Positions 8,269 to 18,234 of a stretch of DNA of 64,000 bases are shown here, piece after piece. Positions within the stretch are counted from its first letter, which is position 1. Each line of letters opens with the position of its first letter. The notes beneath the pieces were generated by a model that made no database searches, was not told the origin of the DNA, and saw only the letters and a list, made by a program, of their open reading frames with translations. The stretch lies in the NCBI RefSeq assembly GCF_019891175.1, contig NZ_CP072600.1:1798001-1862000 (forward strand), in the 5' to 3' direction. Position numbers and translations under genes: made by a program. The stretch comes from Leptothermofonsia sichuanensis E412. Its GTDB lineage: Bacteria; Cyanobacteriota; Cyanobacteriia; Leptolyngbyales; Leptolyngbyaceae.

Positions 8269-9834
8269 TTGACCAGTCAGCGCTACATCATTGGGGTCGA
8301 TATTGGTACATCCAGTACCAGATCGGTGCTGTTTAACTTCAGGGGAGAAGCGATTGGCAAGCACCAAATTCGCTATTCCCTTTACGCGCCTGTGGCGGGA
8401 GTGGCCGAGCAAAATCCGGATGCTATTTTTGAGGCTGTGATTAAAACCGTGCGCCAGGTCATGCTGGACAGTTTGATCCAGCCCTGTGAATTGTTGTGCC
8501 TGTCATTCAGTGCTGCAATGCATAGCCTGATTGCTGTGGATGCCCAGGGAGGGTTACTGACTCAGTGCATTACCTGGGCGGATAATCGCGGTGCCCAATG
8601 GGCTAAAGCGATTCAGCGATCGCCCCAGCGACACACCCTTTACCAGCGCACGGGAACACCCATTCATCCCATGTCTCCCCTGGTAAAAATCTGCTGGCTC
8701 TACCATGAACATCCTGAGATATTTGCCCGGACAGCCAAGTTTATTTCAATTAAAGAGTATATTTTTTATCGTTTATTTCATCGATTTGTTGTTGATGATT
8801 CCACTGCTTCGACAACAGGTTTACTGAATATACAAACCCGATGCTGGGATCCTGAAGCTCTCAACATTGCCCACATTACTGAAGACCACCTGTCTCATCT
8901 GGTGCCTGTCACCTATGTATTACAGGATCTGGAACCAGCCCTGGCGGAAGCAATGGGGCTGTTACCAACGACCCCGGTTGTGGTGGGTGCCAGTGACGGT
9001 CCCCTATCAAACCTGGGACTGGGCGCGATCGCTCCTGGCGTTGCTGCGATGACTGTGGGTACCAGTGGGGCAATTCGTACCACGGTGCCCCAACCTTTGA
9101 CAGATCCCCATGAGCGCCTGTTCTGCTACATTCTGGATGATCACCATTGGGTGGTGGGTGGGGCGGTAAATAACGGTGGGGTTTTGTTGCAGTGGCTGCG
9201 CGACCAACTGGCGATCGCAGACCACTATGAGGCATTGCTGGAACTGGCTGTAACGGTTCCAGCAGGGGCCGATGGGCTGATTTTCCATCCCTATCTATTG
9301 GGGGAGCGATCGCCTCTCTGGCAGCCTGAGGCAAGGGGTTCTTTTTTTGGTTTGACCCTTAATCATCACAAAGCCCATCTGGTTCGTGCCGTGCTGGAAG
9401 GCATTGCCCTGAATTTATACAAGGTGTTTCAAGTACTTCAGAGTCTGGCCGATCCAATCCGCAGCATCAGAGCCGCTGGTGGGTTCATGGCCAACCCTGT
9501 CTGGCGACAGATTGTGAGTGATGTGTTCAACTACGAACTGATTATTCCTGAACAACATGAAAGTTCTGGGCTGGGGGCGGCAATTTTGGGACTTTATGCC
9601 CTCAACGTCATTGATGCTCTGGATGTAAGTTGTGAATGGACGGCAGATCACTCTATCTTTCGACCGATCGCGCAAAATGTAGCGGTTTACCGCCGCATTT
9701 TACCCATTTATGAACGCCTGCTTGACCAGTTCCAGGGAGAGTATGCGTCGATCGCCGAATTGCAGAATGACTTGAGTGGCCATGCAACGACTATTCTTCT
9801 TCAGCCGGAAGCAGACGAAATATTCCACCATTAG
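8269..9834 (+). CDS. FGGY-family carbohydrate kinase (gluconokinase-like)
   Basis: 521 residues. The N-terminal phosphate-binding motif GVDIGTSSTRSVLF starts near residue 9, and the second ATPase half has GTSGAIRTT, the FGGY signature region and GLGAAILGLYALNV. The overall pattern (HSLIAVD, TWADNRG, TGTPIHPMSPL) is closest to the gluconate kinase branch of FGGY enzymes, which phosphorylate a sugar or sugar acid with ATP. Xylulokinase activity cannot be excluded. The start is a TTG at 8269; no ATG exists near the conserved N-terminus. The downstream small membrane frame and aldehyde dehydrogenase may be in the same transcript. Confidence 0.85.
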   Translation: MTSQRYIIGVDIGTSSTRSVLFNFRGEAIGKHQIRYSLYAPVAGVAEQNPDAIFEAVIKTVRQVMLDSLIQPCELLCLSFSAAMHSLIAVDAQGGLLTQCITWADNRGAQWAKAIQRSPQRHTLYQRTGTPIHPMSPLVKICWLYHEHPEIFARTAKFISIKEYIFYRLFHRFVVDDSTASTTGLLNIQTRCWDPEALNIAHITEDHLSHLVPVTYVLQDLEPALAEAMGLLPTTPVVVGASDGPLSNLGLGAIAPGVAAMTVGTSGAIRTTVPQPLTDPHERLFCYILDDHHWVVGGAVNNGGVLLQWLRDQLAIADHYEALLELAVTVPAGADGLIFHPYLLGERSPLWQPEARGSFFGLTLNHHKAHLVRAVLEGIALNLYKVFQVLQSLADPIRSIRAAGGFMANPVWRQIVSDVFNYELIIPEQHESSGLGAAILGLYALNVIDALDVSCEWTADHSIFRPIAQNVAVYRRILPIYERLLDQFQGEYASIAELQNDLSGHATTILLQPEADEIFHH

Positions 9835-10011
9835 AGGGAGTTTTTCAGCGGAAGTCAGATGCATTATGCAACAATCACATATAGCCTTTTTGAATCCAGT
9901 GAGGGAAATGGATAGCTGTAGAACCCCTGGTCAAACAGATGAGATGTCCCTCCCCCGGAAAGGAAACGCTATGGGTTCCTATATTCAGACAGATGAGTCG
10001 ATAAATTAATC

Positions 10012-10182
10012 ATGGCGATCTCAGATTACCTACCAATTCTGGCTATTTTGAGCTTGCTCCTGGCAGGGCTTCTCTGGTCCTTATCCAAAATGGCCCTGGC
10101 CCTGGATCAGGCAGACCTGGGAGGCTTTGTTATTTGGACCTGCGTGGCTTCTGTCTGTGCTGGTTTGCCATCCTGGCTTTGA
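10012..10182 (+). CDS. Possible 56-residue membrane protein
   Basis: Short frame starting ATG at 10012 and ending TGA at 10182. It encodes one strong transmembrane segment (PILAILSLLLAGLLWSL) followed by a second hydrophobic stretch with two Cys. There is no clear ribosome-binding site and I do not recognise a family. It fits the gap between the sugar kinase and the aldehyde dehydrogenase on the same strand. Confidence 0.35.
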   Translation: MAISDYLPILAILSLLLAGLLWSLSKMALALDQADLGGFVIWTCVASVCAGLPSWL

Positions 10183-10259
10183 ACTGGGCGTGGTATGGTT
10201 GACAGCCACTTAGATGAGGCTGCCATCAATTTAGCCATCAATTTGATTGAGTCAAGCTC

Positions 10260-11960
10260 ATGCTGAACCCTCTCGATGGCTCCGGCTCTCCACAGCTTAC
10301 CTCGTTTGAAGCGGCAGATGCGATCGCCGCTCACCTCGCCCAACGTAAGGATGCCTGGATAAAGGTCGATATTTCCCAGCGAATTCATTACCTGGAACAG
10401 TGCATCCATCAGGTGATGGCAGTTGCAGACGAATGGGTCACAGCGGCCTGTCAGGCCAAGGGGATTGACCCCAACTCAACCCTGGCTGGGGAAGAGTGGT
10501 ACGTGGGGCCAGCCGTGGTGGTCTATAACCTGCGGCTATTGATCCATGCGCTCCGAGCAAATGGGAAACCCCGCCCGCCCCGACTCATGACCCGCAATGG
10601 ACAAATTGTAGCCCAGGTGTTTCCTGCCAATCTCACTGATCGGTTACTGCTTCTGGGGTTTGTGGGCGAGGTGTGGATGGTACCAGGGAAGCCCGCAACC
10701 CAGGGCATGGTCTATCGGGAAAAACCCGCTACAGGCAAAGTCGCCCTGGTGTTAGGGGCAGGAAATCTGGGGGCGATCGCGCCAATGGATACCCTGTATC
10801 AGCTATTTGCCCACGATACAGTCGTGCTGCTGAAAATGAACCCCGTGAACGAATACATGGGGCCGATTCTGGCCGCCGCCTTTGAACCTTTACGACGGGA
10901 TGGGTTTCTGGAAATCGTGTATGGCGGAGCTGATCTGGGTCGCTATCTCTGTCAGCATCCGCAGATAGACACAATTCACATTACGGGTTCTCAGCAGACC
11001 CATGATGCAATCGTCTGGGGGGCAACCCCAGCGGAACAGGTCGAACGCAAAGCCGCCCACCAGCCTGTAAATTTGAAACCCATCACCTCTGAGTTGGGTT
11101 GTGTAACGCCCGTCATTGTCGCACCGGGGTGCTGGTCACCGGCTGACCTTGCCTTCCAGGCCCGTCATGTGGCTGAAATGGTGGTTCACAATGCCAGCTT
11201 CAACTGTTGCTCTGCCAAACTGCTGGTAACGGCAAAGAGGTGGGCACAGCGACACGAGTTTCTATATTTACTACAGCGGGAGTTGAGTGAAATTCCTCCC
11301 CGAGAAGCTTACTATCCGGGGGCAAAACAGCGTTATTTGAAGTTCCTGGAACGTTATCCCCAGGCACAACCTGTGAATTCTGGCAGTGATACGATTGTCC
11401 CCTGGACGTTGATTCCCGATGTACCTGCGGAAACGGGAGAATATGCCCTCACCCAGGAAGCATTTTGTGGGGTACTGGCAGAGGTGAACCTGGACGCTAT
11501 GGACCCTGGAGACTTTCTTGAGAAAGCTGTAGCGTTTGTCAATCAGAACGTCTGGGGCAATCTCTCCTGTACACTGCTGGTTGACCCAAAGACTCAGCGC
11601 CAGTGGACATCAGCTCTGGAAGCCGCGATCGCAAATTTGCAGTACGGGGCGATCGGGGTCAATGTCTGGTCCTCTATTCTGTTTGCGATACCCATATTTC
11701 CCTGGGGCGCATACCCGGGCAATTCCCTGGATGACATTCGCTCTGGTCAGGGAATGGTTCATAACACCTATCTCTTTGAGTATCCCCAAAAATCCGTACT
11801 GCGAGCACCGTTCCGGATCATTCCAACTCCCATCTGGTTTTCTCGCCACCGCAACCTGCGACAACTGACCCAACGATTTGCCCAGTTTGAGGCAGACCCA
11901 AATCCAGTGAATTTCCTCCAGGTTGTCCTTGCGGCATTGCAGGATCCAGGGCTCTGGTGA
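10260..11960 (+). CDS. Aldehyde dehydrogenase family protein
   Basis: 566 residues with the ALDH fold: a cofactor-binding region GKVALVLGAGNLGAIAP (about residues 159-175), ITGS at 241-244, a Glu in the ELG position (about 278) and candidate catalytic Cys316/317 in NASFNCCSAK. The usual GQxC context is replaced by FNCC, so this is a divergent branch; the substrate cannot be predicted. C-terminal residues contain YPGNSLDDIRSGQG and a long tail after the fold. It follows a sugar kinase and may act on a related metabolite, which is inference. Confidence 0.85.
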   Translation: MLNPLDGSGSPQLTSFEAADAIAAHLAQRKDAWIKVDISQRIHYLEQCIHQVMAVADEWVTAACQAKGIDPNSTLAGEEWYVGPAVVVYNLRLLIHALRANGKPRPPRLMTRNGQIVAQVFPANLTDRLLLLGFVGEVWMVPGKPATQGMVYREKPATGKVALVLGAGNLGAIAPMDTLYQLFAHDTVVLLKMNPVNEYMGPILAAAFEPLRRDGFLEIVYGGADLGRYLCQHPQIDTIHITGSQQTHDAIVWGATPAEQVERKAAHQPVNLKPITSELGCVTPVIVAPGCWSPADLAFQARHVAEMVVHNASFNCCSAKLLVTAKRWAQRHEFLYLLQRELSEIPPREAYYPGAKQRYLKFLERYPQAQPVNSGSDTIVPWTLIPDVPAETGEYALTQEAFCGVLAEVNLDAMDPGDFLEKAVAFVNQNVWGNLSCTLLVDPKTQRQWTSALEAAIANLQYGAIGVNVWSSILFAIPIFPWGAYPGNSLDDIRSGQGMVHNTYLFEYPQKSVLRAPFRIIPTPIWFSRHRNLRQLTQRFAQFEADPNPVNFLQVVLAALQDPGLW

Positions 11961-12043
11961 AGAACCCTGGAGATGCCCTGGCTGGTAGAGGAAGGCAGGA
12001 GGTAGAAGGTAGAAGGCAGAAGGAAGGCAGAAGAGAAATTCTA

Positions 12044-12132
12044 GAGCATCGGTTCAGAATTCCAGGAAATTGGATTTCTTCTGAGAAATTCAACGAAACC
12101 CGGGTATCCGGTAGAAGACATCCGATTTCTGT
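12044..12132 (+). repeat. Dispersed ~90-nt element, copy 1
   Basis: Begins GAGCATCGGTTCAGAATTCC and ends CATCCGATTTCTGT. The inverse complement of 56486-56576 aligns along its whole length with few differences. Internal GAAATTGGATTTC and CCGATTTC blocks make it partly self-complementary. It is non-coding and probably a MITE-like element. Confidence 0.75.
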
Positions 12133-12182
12133 ACCGGCCTTCCAGAAATGTGAGTTAATCAGGATCCTTTACTGAAACAAAA

Positions 12183-12240
12183 TCACAAAGACACCAGAAG
12201 CACCAAAAACTTACTTTGTGTCCTTTGTGCCTTTGTGGTT
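12183..12240 (+). repeat. CACAAAG/CTTTGTG dispersed repeat
   Basis: TCACAAAGACACC...GTGCCTTTGTGGTT, an inverted-repeat element of a type scattered through cyanobacterial intergenic DNA. Other copies or fragments in this window: 23908-23966, 24664-24693, 30401-30430 and 53765-53799. Confidence 0.6.
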
Positions 12241-12370
12241 AGTTCCGCAGGTTAATCAATTCTCAATCCCCAGACCTATCAGGACTTCTACCCTCAACCA
12301 GCAGGAATGCTATTTCGCCGTCGAGAGGGAGGGGCGATCGCTGGGAGAGAATTGCGCTAGAGTTAAAGGC

Positions 12371-12655
12371 ATGGACGCGATTGAACTCCAGATGCTCTAC
12401 GCAGCAGGAGAAAGAGACTTTCGTAATATTGACCTCAGTTCAGCCAGCCTGAGTTATATCAATTTGAGTCAGGCAACCTTAATCCGAGCCAATTTTCGCC
12501 ATGCCAACCTGCGCTGGGCCAATTTGCGAGAAGCGAACCTCAGTTGGGCGGATTTGAGGGGGGCAGATCTGAGTTGGGCAGATTTAAGGGGCGCGGATCT
12601 GAGTCATGCCAGATTGAAGGGGGCAAAAATGCCCGATGGAACCATTCATGATTAA
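12371..12655 (+). CDS. Small pentapeptide-repeat protein
   Basis: 94 residues from ATG at 12371 (MDAIELQMLYAAGERDF), with AAAGG just upstream. Starting further upstream would translate a dispersed repeat, so I reject that. After ~20 residues there are about twelve A(N/D)LxxA-type pentapeptides (ANFRH ANLRW ANLRE ANLSW and so on), which fold as a right-handed quadrilateral beta-helix. Such short proteins are abundant in cyanobacteria; the role is unknown. It is probably cytoplasmic because no signal peptide is seen. Confidence 0.85.
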   Translation: MDAIELQMLYAAGERDFRNIDLSSASLSYINLSQATLIRANFRHANLRWANLREANLSWADLRGADLSWADLRGADLSHARLKGAKMPDGTIHD

Positions 12656-12750
12656 TGGTTAAATGTCGATCACCTCTATGTCTTTTCTCTTCAGCCTGAC
12701 CGGCAGTACAGGTGGTACAGGCTGGGACGGCAACCGTGGCAGGAAACCTG

Positions 12751-15700
12751 ATGAGACGAAACCCTATGACCTGGAACCGTGGTTTTCAGTTATTGATGAT
12801 CCTGTTGGGATTGGCAATCTTACTGGATATTGCCAGTCGCTTCGGCGCTGAGATTTTGTGGTTTCAGGAAGTTGGTTACCTGTCAATCTTTCTACTCAAG
12901 TTTCAAGTCCGGCTGGTTCTGTGGGGGGTGATTACAGGAGTCACAGGGACTTACCTGTTGGCAAATCTCCTCCTGGCTGAACGTTTCAAGTACCCCCACC
13001 GTCCCGACGATCCTGGTAGAGGCGAAGACCCCAGAGTCTTCAAGCGCCGTTCCAGGCTCTCGAAACAAATAGCCGCGGCAACAGTAGTAGAATACCCTAC
13101 CATTGCCGAGCCTGGTTCAACTCGATCGCTGCGTCTGCGCTGGCTACTGCCCCTCACCCTGGGATTGAGCTTACTGGCTGGTTTGCTGCTAATGGGCTAT
13201 GGTCAACTGGCATTTCGTTACTGGCAATCTGGTCCCAGTCTGACAGGACCTTTCATTTCCAGGCTCCAACCCGCTGTTCTCTCACAGATAGGCGGACACC
13301 TTACGGCACAGGTTGGCTGGCTGGTTGGGGCCGTGGTGCTGGCGATCGCACTGTTACTCTACTCCCGGTTCTGGCTACGGGCAATCGCCATTGTCTTCAG
13401 TATTCTGTTGGGCTGGTTGTTTTCTACCCACTGGGCAACCGTATTGCAGTTTCTCAATCCCACCTCGTTCAACAATGCAGAACCGCTATTTGGCAGGGAT
13501 ATCAGCTTTTACATCTTTGCCTTGCCAGTGGCTGAATTGCTGGAACTGTGGTTGGTCGGATTGACTGTGTATGGATTTATCGCTGTGATCCTGACCTATC
13601 TTCTCTCCGGAGATAGCCTCAGCCAGGGGAAATTTCCTGGGTTTTCCTCCGTCCAGCAGCGACATCTGTATGGGGTTGGCAGTGGTGTGATGTTCACTAT
13701 TGCCCTGAGTTACTGGTTAAGTCGCTATGAACTGCTGTATTCACCCCGTGGGGTTGCCTTTGGTGCCAGTTACACAGATGTCAATGCCCAGTTGCCTGCC
13801 TATGACATCTTGAGTCTGCTGTCCCTGGCGATCGCTGGCTATTTCCTGTGGCGGACGGTTTTCTGGCAACCCAGATCTCCCCATCGACAGTGGGTATCCA
13901 TTGGGCTGGGGATGTTTGGCGTCCTAGCAGTGGCTGGATTTGTTGCGCCAGAAATGATTCAGTATCTGGTGGTGCAGCCGAATGAACTGATCCGGGAGCG
14001 ACCTTATATTCAGCGGACGATTGCACTCACCCGGCAGGCTTTTGACCTGGAGGCGATTGATGCCCGCACCTTTAATCCCACCGGGCAATTGACTGAAGCG
14101 GATCTGGCTGCCAATGAGTTGACAGTCCGAAATATTCGCCTCTGGGATCAGCGCCCCCTGCTGGAAACCAACCGCCAACTGCAACAGATTCGGCTTTACT
14201 ACCGCTTTCCAGATGCAGATATTGACCGCTACACCCTGCAAACCGATATTGCTACTGCCAGACCCAGTGCCCCTCAGAAGCCCGTTCCCAACAAAAATCG
14301 CGAAACGGAGCGCCGGCAGGTTTTAATCGCGGCCCGGGAACTGGATTATACCGCTGTCCCACAACAGGCCCAGACCTGGATTAATCGCCATCTGATTTAT
14401 ACCCATGGCTATGGTTTCACCCTCAGCCCGGTCAACACGGTTGGTCCTGGAGGACTGCCAGAGTACTTTGTGAAGGACATTAGCGGTGAAGAAGAGGGAT
14501 CCCTCAGTACCTCCAGCGAGGCAGTCCGTGCCAGCATCCCAATTGGGCGACCCCGGATTTACTATGGCGAGATTACCAATACCTACGTAATGACAGGGAC
14601 ACGGGTGGGGGAGTTAGACTTTCCCAGTGGCAGTGACAATGTATACAACGTCTACAGCGGTCGAGGTGGGATCAATATTGGTCCCCTGTGGCGACGCTGG
14701 CTGTTTGCCATTTACCTGAAAGACTGGCGGTTACTGTTTACCCGCGATTTTTTGCCCGACACCAAAGTCTTGTTCCGGCGCAATATCAAACATCGGATTC
14801 AGGCGATCGCCCCCTTTCTGCGGTTTGATAGTGACCCTTACCTGGTGACAGCAGATGCCGGGGTAACGGATCCTCAAAATGAAAACTATCTGTACTGGAT
14901 TGTGGATGCTTACACAACAAGCGATCGCTATCCCTATTCCGATATAGGGAGCGAAGGGATTAACTACATTCGTAACTCAGTCAAGGTAGTCATCGATGCT
15001 TATCACGGCTCTGTAGATTTTTATATTGCTGATGCCCGTGATCCAATTATCAAAACCTGGTCCAGAATCTTCCCAACGATGCTCAAACCCCTGAGCGCCA
15101 TGCCAGTCAACCTACGGAGCCACATCCGCTACCCGGTCGATTTCTTCCGGCTCCAGTCAGAGCGGTTGTTGACCTATCACATGACCGACCCCCAGGTGTT
15201 TTACAACCGGGAAGACCAGTGGCAAATTCCGAATGAGGTGTATGGTGATGAGTCCCGTCCAGTACAGCCCTATTACCTGATTACCAGTCTGCCGACGGTA
15301 CCGTTTGAAGAGTTTATTTTGCTATTGCCCTACACCCCCCGCCAGCGGACCAACCTGATTGCCTGGTTAGCCGCGCGATCGGATGGTGACAATTACGGCA
15401 AACTGTTGCTTTATGTCTTTCCCAAAGAACGACTGGTTTTCGGACCCGAACAAATTGAAGCCCGTATCAACCAGGATCCGGTGATCTCCCAGCAAATTTC
15501 CCTATGGAATCGCATCGGTTCAAGAGCGATCCAGGGCAATCTGCTGATCATTCCGATTGAACAATCCCTCCTCTATGTAGAGCCACTTTACCTGGAGGCA
15601 ACCCAAAACAGCTTGCCGACTCTGGTACGGGTGATTGTTGCCTACGAAAATCGGATTGTCATGGCTCCGACATTGGAGGAATCCCTGCGAGCCATTTTCA

Positions 15701-15774
15701 GCCCAGAGGTGACGCCCACTCCAGATGACACTATTATTCGTCCAGTTGAGGAACCTGTCATTCCTGGTCAATAG
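12751..15774 (+). CDS. UPF0182 family membrane protein
   Basis: 1007 residues from ATG at 12751, chosen because AGGAA lies 7 bases upstream. The N-terminal ~400 residues carry about seven transmembrane helices ([22 protein letters not shown], then [16 protein letters not shown] and later segments). The remainder is a large soluble, probably periplasmic, domain with [33 protein letters not shown] and [13 protein letters not shown] motifs typical of UPF0182/COG1615. The family is widespread in cyanobacteria and actinobacteria without an established function. The C-terminal ~30 residues are Pro/Thr-rich. Confidence 0.92.
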   Translation: MRRNPMTWNRGFQLLMILLGLAILLDIASRFGAEILWFQEVGYLSIFLLKFQVRLVLWGVITGVTGTYLLANLLLAERFKYPHRPDDPGRGEDPRVFKRRSRLSKQIAAATVVEYPTIAEPGSTRSLRLRWLLPLTLGLSLLAGLLLMGYGQLAFRYWQSGPSLTGPFISRLQPAVLSQIGGHLTAQVGWLVGAVVLAIALLLYSRFWLRAIAIVFSILLGWLFSTHWATVLQFLNPTSFNNAEPLFGRDISFYIFALPVAELLELWLVGLTVYGFIAVILTYLLSGDSLSQGKFPGFSSVQQRHLYGVGSGVMFTIALSYWLSRYELLYSPRGVAFGASYTDVNAQLPAYDILSLLSLAIAGYFLWRTVFWQPRSPHRQWVSIGLGMFGVLAVAGFVAPEMIQYLVVQPNELIRERPYIQRTIALTRQAFDLEAIDARTFNPTGQLTEADLAANELTVRNIRLWDQRPLLETNRQLQQIRLYYRFPDADIDRYTLQTDIATARPSAPQKPVPNKNRETERRQVLIAARELDYTAVPQQAQTWINRHLIYTHGYGFTLSPVNTVGPGGLPEYFVKDISGEEEGSLSTSSEAVRASIPIGRPRIYYGEITNTYVMTGTRVGELDFPSGSDNVYNVYSGRGGINIGPLWRRWLFAIYLKDWRLLFTRDFLPDTKVLFRRNIKHRIQAIAPFLRFDSDPYLVTADAGVTDPQNENYLYWIVDAYTTSDRYPYSDIGSEGINYIRNSVKVVIDAYHGSVDFYIADARDPIIKTWSRIFPTMLKPLSAMPVNLRSHIRYPVDFFRLQSERLLTYHMTDPQVFYNREDQWQIPNEVYGDESRPVQPYYLITSLPTVPFEEFILLLPYTPRQRTNLIAWLAARSDGDNYGKLLLYVFPKERLVFGPEQIEARINQDPVISQQISLWNRIGSRAIQGNLLIIPIEQSLLYVEPLYLEATQNSLPTLVRVIVAYENRIVMAPTLEESLRAIFSPEVTPTPDDTIIRPVEEPVIPGQ

Positions 15775-15893
15775 AAAAGAAGGTGTACGGAGAGGCCAAT
15801 CGATAATGTTGCTTCATATCGGTGAAGTTGTGCGGCGGCAGACAACCTCAAAGTCTTACCAATAACCTCTGTACTGTCCACACCAAAGCAGTT

Positions 15894-16628
15894 TTAGCCG
15901 TCGCCACGACGTTCGATCTCACGCTCAATAATCTCTTTGACAAGCTCGGGCAGTTCCTTTTCCAGGCTAACAGCCCTTTGCTTCAGCCTTTCATAAATCT
16001 CAATGTCATCTCCTTCCCAAAGCAGATCTATTCTTCTGACCTGCCGCATTGCAATATGCTCATAGCTCTCCGGATACGCCCAGTAGCAGGATAGACAAAT
16101 AGACTTATCCTTAATGCTGTTCCAGTTTTCGCAATGTTCGCATGACCACGATTTAGCCCGATTAGCAGAGCCGCAAAGTAACATGAAGTTTTCTGGGGCT
16201 AGATCCGGCTCACCATCAACTTCAAAAGGAACACGATGATCAATTTGCAACTCACGTTCATCTACTTCTTCAAGATAAATAAAACACTTACATCCGTATC
16301 TACTAATCAATGCCTCTTTAATCTGCTTGGATAAACTTGTTCTTCCAGAAAAGCGAGTGAATCTTGCCTTTCTAATATCTCCAAAATGATATGCAGCTAT
16401 TTTTCTGCCATCACTTCCAGTAACACGAAAAGTCTCTAACGGGATACCATTCTCCCTAACATCTCTAGCTGCTCTTGGAGGATGATTGTAACCGTAGATT
16501 TCTTTCAACTACTCAGTTGTAATAAATCCGTGTTGCAAGATGTGATCAATGACTGCCTTCGGTCTCTTTGCCGTTATAGAACGACAAAGTTCCAAGAAAT
16601 CATCGGTTAGCTGCCGCGAATTCTCCAT
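15894..16628 (-). pseudogene. HNH restriction endonuclease interrupted by in-frame TAG
   Basis: Read as one frame from ATG at 16628 to the stop at 15894, this encodes an HNH-type nuclease of about 244 codons with a single in-frame TAG at 16511-16509 (codon 40). Before it is a short helical N-terminus (MENSRQLTDDFLELCRS, then ITTE). After it, LKEIYGYNHPPRAARDVRENG continues directly. The HNH core is intact: IDHRVPF, then PENFMLLCGSANRAKSW, plus CxxC pairs (CEHC, CLSC) for a zinc knuckle. A TTG right after the stop could restart translation of 204 residues (15894-16508). The ATG overlaps the methyltransferase 3' end by 29 bases, as in a coupled restriction-modification pair. Read-through, re-initiation and true loss are all possible. 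Confidence 0.75.
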
Positions 16629-17586
16629 GCTTTTCCAAGAGAGTTAGCTGCTTTGGTTTCTTGCCAATATAGCTAAAATCATAAACTTTGGTATTCATTA
16701 AGATTTTGGACAAACTTGGCGACAAGTACAACGACTCAATTGTAGTTTCTTCTTTGCCCAGTAATGTAGACTGTGAAGATCTGCCAACTTCGATTTCGAT
16801 TCTTTCAAGATTTAAACTTTTAGGAAGAATCTTGCCAAAAGCCTTATTACCCAACCTGCCGTCATAACTAATAGCAAACGCACATTCTTTCCGATTTAAT
16901 TGTTCAAGAGCTAACACAAAATCATCAAAATTTATTCCAGACAGATATCTTGAATCTCTATTTCCGCATACACCTTGATACGGAGGGTCCATATAAATAA
17001 AATCACCTTCCTGGACTTGTTCTAACACTTCTCGATAATCCAGACTAGTAAACTTGCATCTACCTTTGAGCAGATTAGATACACCTGCTATATTTTTTCT
17101 CATTGTTTCGGGTCGTGTACCTTTGCGTCTTTTGTCGAGACTTTGGTTGAACAATCCTTCAGAATTGTAGCGAATTGAACCTTTAACGCATCTTGCCAGT
17201 AGATAAAGAAACAATCTTGGATCATTAGTCTCATTAAATTTTGACCTAATTTCAAAATAATGAGCTACAGGATCAGTATGTTGCTCATTCCATAATTCTA
17301 GGTAAAAGTTTGCTATTTCGTCTGGTTTTTCTATCGACAGTTCTAGTAGCTCGATTAACGGCTTATTCAGATCATTTAACCAAAAACTTTGGGTAATCTG
17401 ACTTGCAGATGTAGCAACACTAATCGCAGCTGTTCCTGCAAAAGGCTCTACCAGCCTATTGATATGTTTCGGAAAAAACTGGAGGATGTACTTTGCCAGA
17501 TTCCTTTTGCTGCCTTGATATTGAATGAAGTGGGGTAGATTTACCATCGTCATACAAGAACAAATGATCTTGCAGCAGTTTATCAC
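16600..17586 (-). CDS. DNA adenine methyltransferase (Dam-type) of a restriction-modification pair
   Basis: Up to 328 residues; the likely true start is the ATG at 17553 or 17547 (MTMVNLPHFIQYQGSK), because residues before it are not family-like. The order of motifs is that of Dam/DpnM-type N6-adenine methyltransferases: FIQYQGSKRNLAKYIL, SAM-binding EPFAGTAAIS, then DPPY at the catalytic motif IV. It transfers methyl groups from SAM to adenine in an unknown recognition site and would protect DNA from the partner HNH nuclease encoded just downstream. Base composition is more AT-rich than neighbouring genes, which fits horizontal acquisition. Confidence 0.88.
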   Translation of the reverse strand: MINCCKIICSCMTMVNLPHFIQYQGSKRNLAKYILQFFPKHINRLVEPFAGTAAISVATSASQITQSFWLNDLNKPLIELLELSIEKPDEIANFYLELWNEQHTDPVAHYFEIRSKFNETNDPRLFLYLLARCVKGSIRYNSEGLFNQSLDKRRKGTRPETMRKNIAGVSNLLKGRCKFTSLDYREVLEQVQEGDFIYMDPPYQGVCGNRDSRYLSGINFDDFVLALEQLNRKECAFAISYDGRLGNKAFGKILPKSLNLERIEIEVGRSSQSTLLGKEETTIESLYLSPSLSKILMNTKVYDFSYIGKKPKQLTLLEKHGEFAAANR

Positions 17587-17931
17587 GATAGTTTAGGCTT
17601 GTTGCTTAACTCCAACATTTTTTCAAGCAGGACAGAAGGGGAAGAGACTGAAGCTTAAGATGACTAACAACAGCATCAATGATCTCGAAGACGAGCAGGC
17701 GATCGCTCCAGACCCATTATTATCACTCCAGACCGATTGTTGTGGGTGAATTTGTGACTCAGTCATCTTCAGGTACGGCTGATGAGCTGACTTAAGATGA
17801 ATGTCACTGAATTAAGTCGAATGCGCTCGCTCAGATCTCCAACTTCTCCGAGGAGTTGGAGATCTTTAACCTCTTATGTCAGTGTCATTGGACTTAAGAT
17901 TGAAGAAGAACTGAGCTGAGTCAAACCAATC
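17587..17931. other. Intergenic region with long fold-back element
   Basis: 345 bases between divergent genes. The middle is occupied by the fold-back repeat at 17791-17898. The rest includes a CAGACC(C/G)ATT-type short duplication near 17709-17740 and no recognisable gene. Confidence 0.5.
17791..17898 (+). repeat. Fold-back (MITE-like) repeat with AGATCTCCAACTTCT hairpin, copy 1
   Basis: The centre, 17833-17865, is a 15-bp near-perfect hairpin (AGATCTCCAACTTCT paired with AGGAGTTGGAGATCT). Outer arms CTTAAGATGAATGTCACTGA (17791-17810) and its imperfect complement at 17879-17898 extend the fold. A related element lies at 38311-38395. Both copies are immediately upstream of DNA methyltransferase genes. 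Confidence 0.7.
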
Positions 17932-18204
17932 GTGATTGCAACTGCTCCTCAAATAGTATCTTTAGAGGCATTTCTGGAAAACCCACTTGAGCGGGCTGAG
18001 TGGGTGGATGGGCAATTAATCGAAAAATCTGAAATGACCGCGAAAACAGGAAGAATTCAGGCAAAACTGGCTCGCTACTGGGGAAATTACAAGGACTCCA
18101 GTGGGCAAGGGGGAGAAGTCTACACTGAAACAGCCTGCCGCACTGTGGGGCGTGTTCGCTGTCCTGATGTTGCCTACCTGCCACCGGACAGGTGCAACAG
18201 TTGA
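17932..18204 (+). pseudogene. Uma2-family nuclease-like gene, truncated
   Basis: 90 codons from GTG at 17932. The N-terminal half matches Uma2 proteins (SLEAFLENPLERAEWVDGQLIEK, GEVYTETACR, CPDVAYLPPDR) and then stops, where family members of about 190 residues continue. A +1 shift after the DR codons gives QQLKVLP, resembling the next expected segment, so a frameshift followed by loss of the rest is likely. The last half of the PD-(D/E)XK active site is missing. Uma2 genes are abundant, often decayed, paralogues in cyanobacteria. Confidence 0.7.
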
Positions 18205-18234
18205 AGGTACTTCCTACCAAACAATTGGTTCTTC

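Larger units (their letters stand above)
11961..12370. other. Intergenic region filled with dispersed repeats
   Basis: 410 bases. In order: a purine run of GGTAGAAGGCAGAAGG units (about 11993-12037), a ~89-nt dispersed element (12044-12132) with an inverse-complement partner at 56486-56576, and a CACAAAGACAC-type repeat (12183-12240). No separate gene is seen. Confidence 0.6.

Noticed and set aside
12218-12370. N-terminal extension of the pentapeptide protein
   Set aside because: It translates a CTTTGTG dispersed repeat; the ATG at 12371 has a better context.
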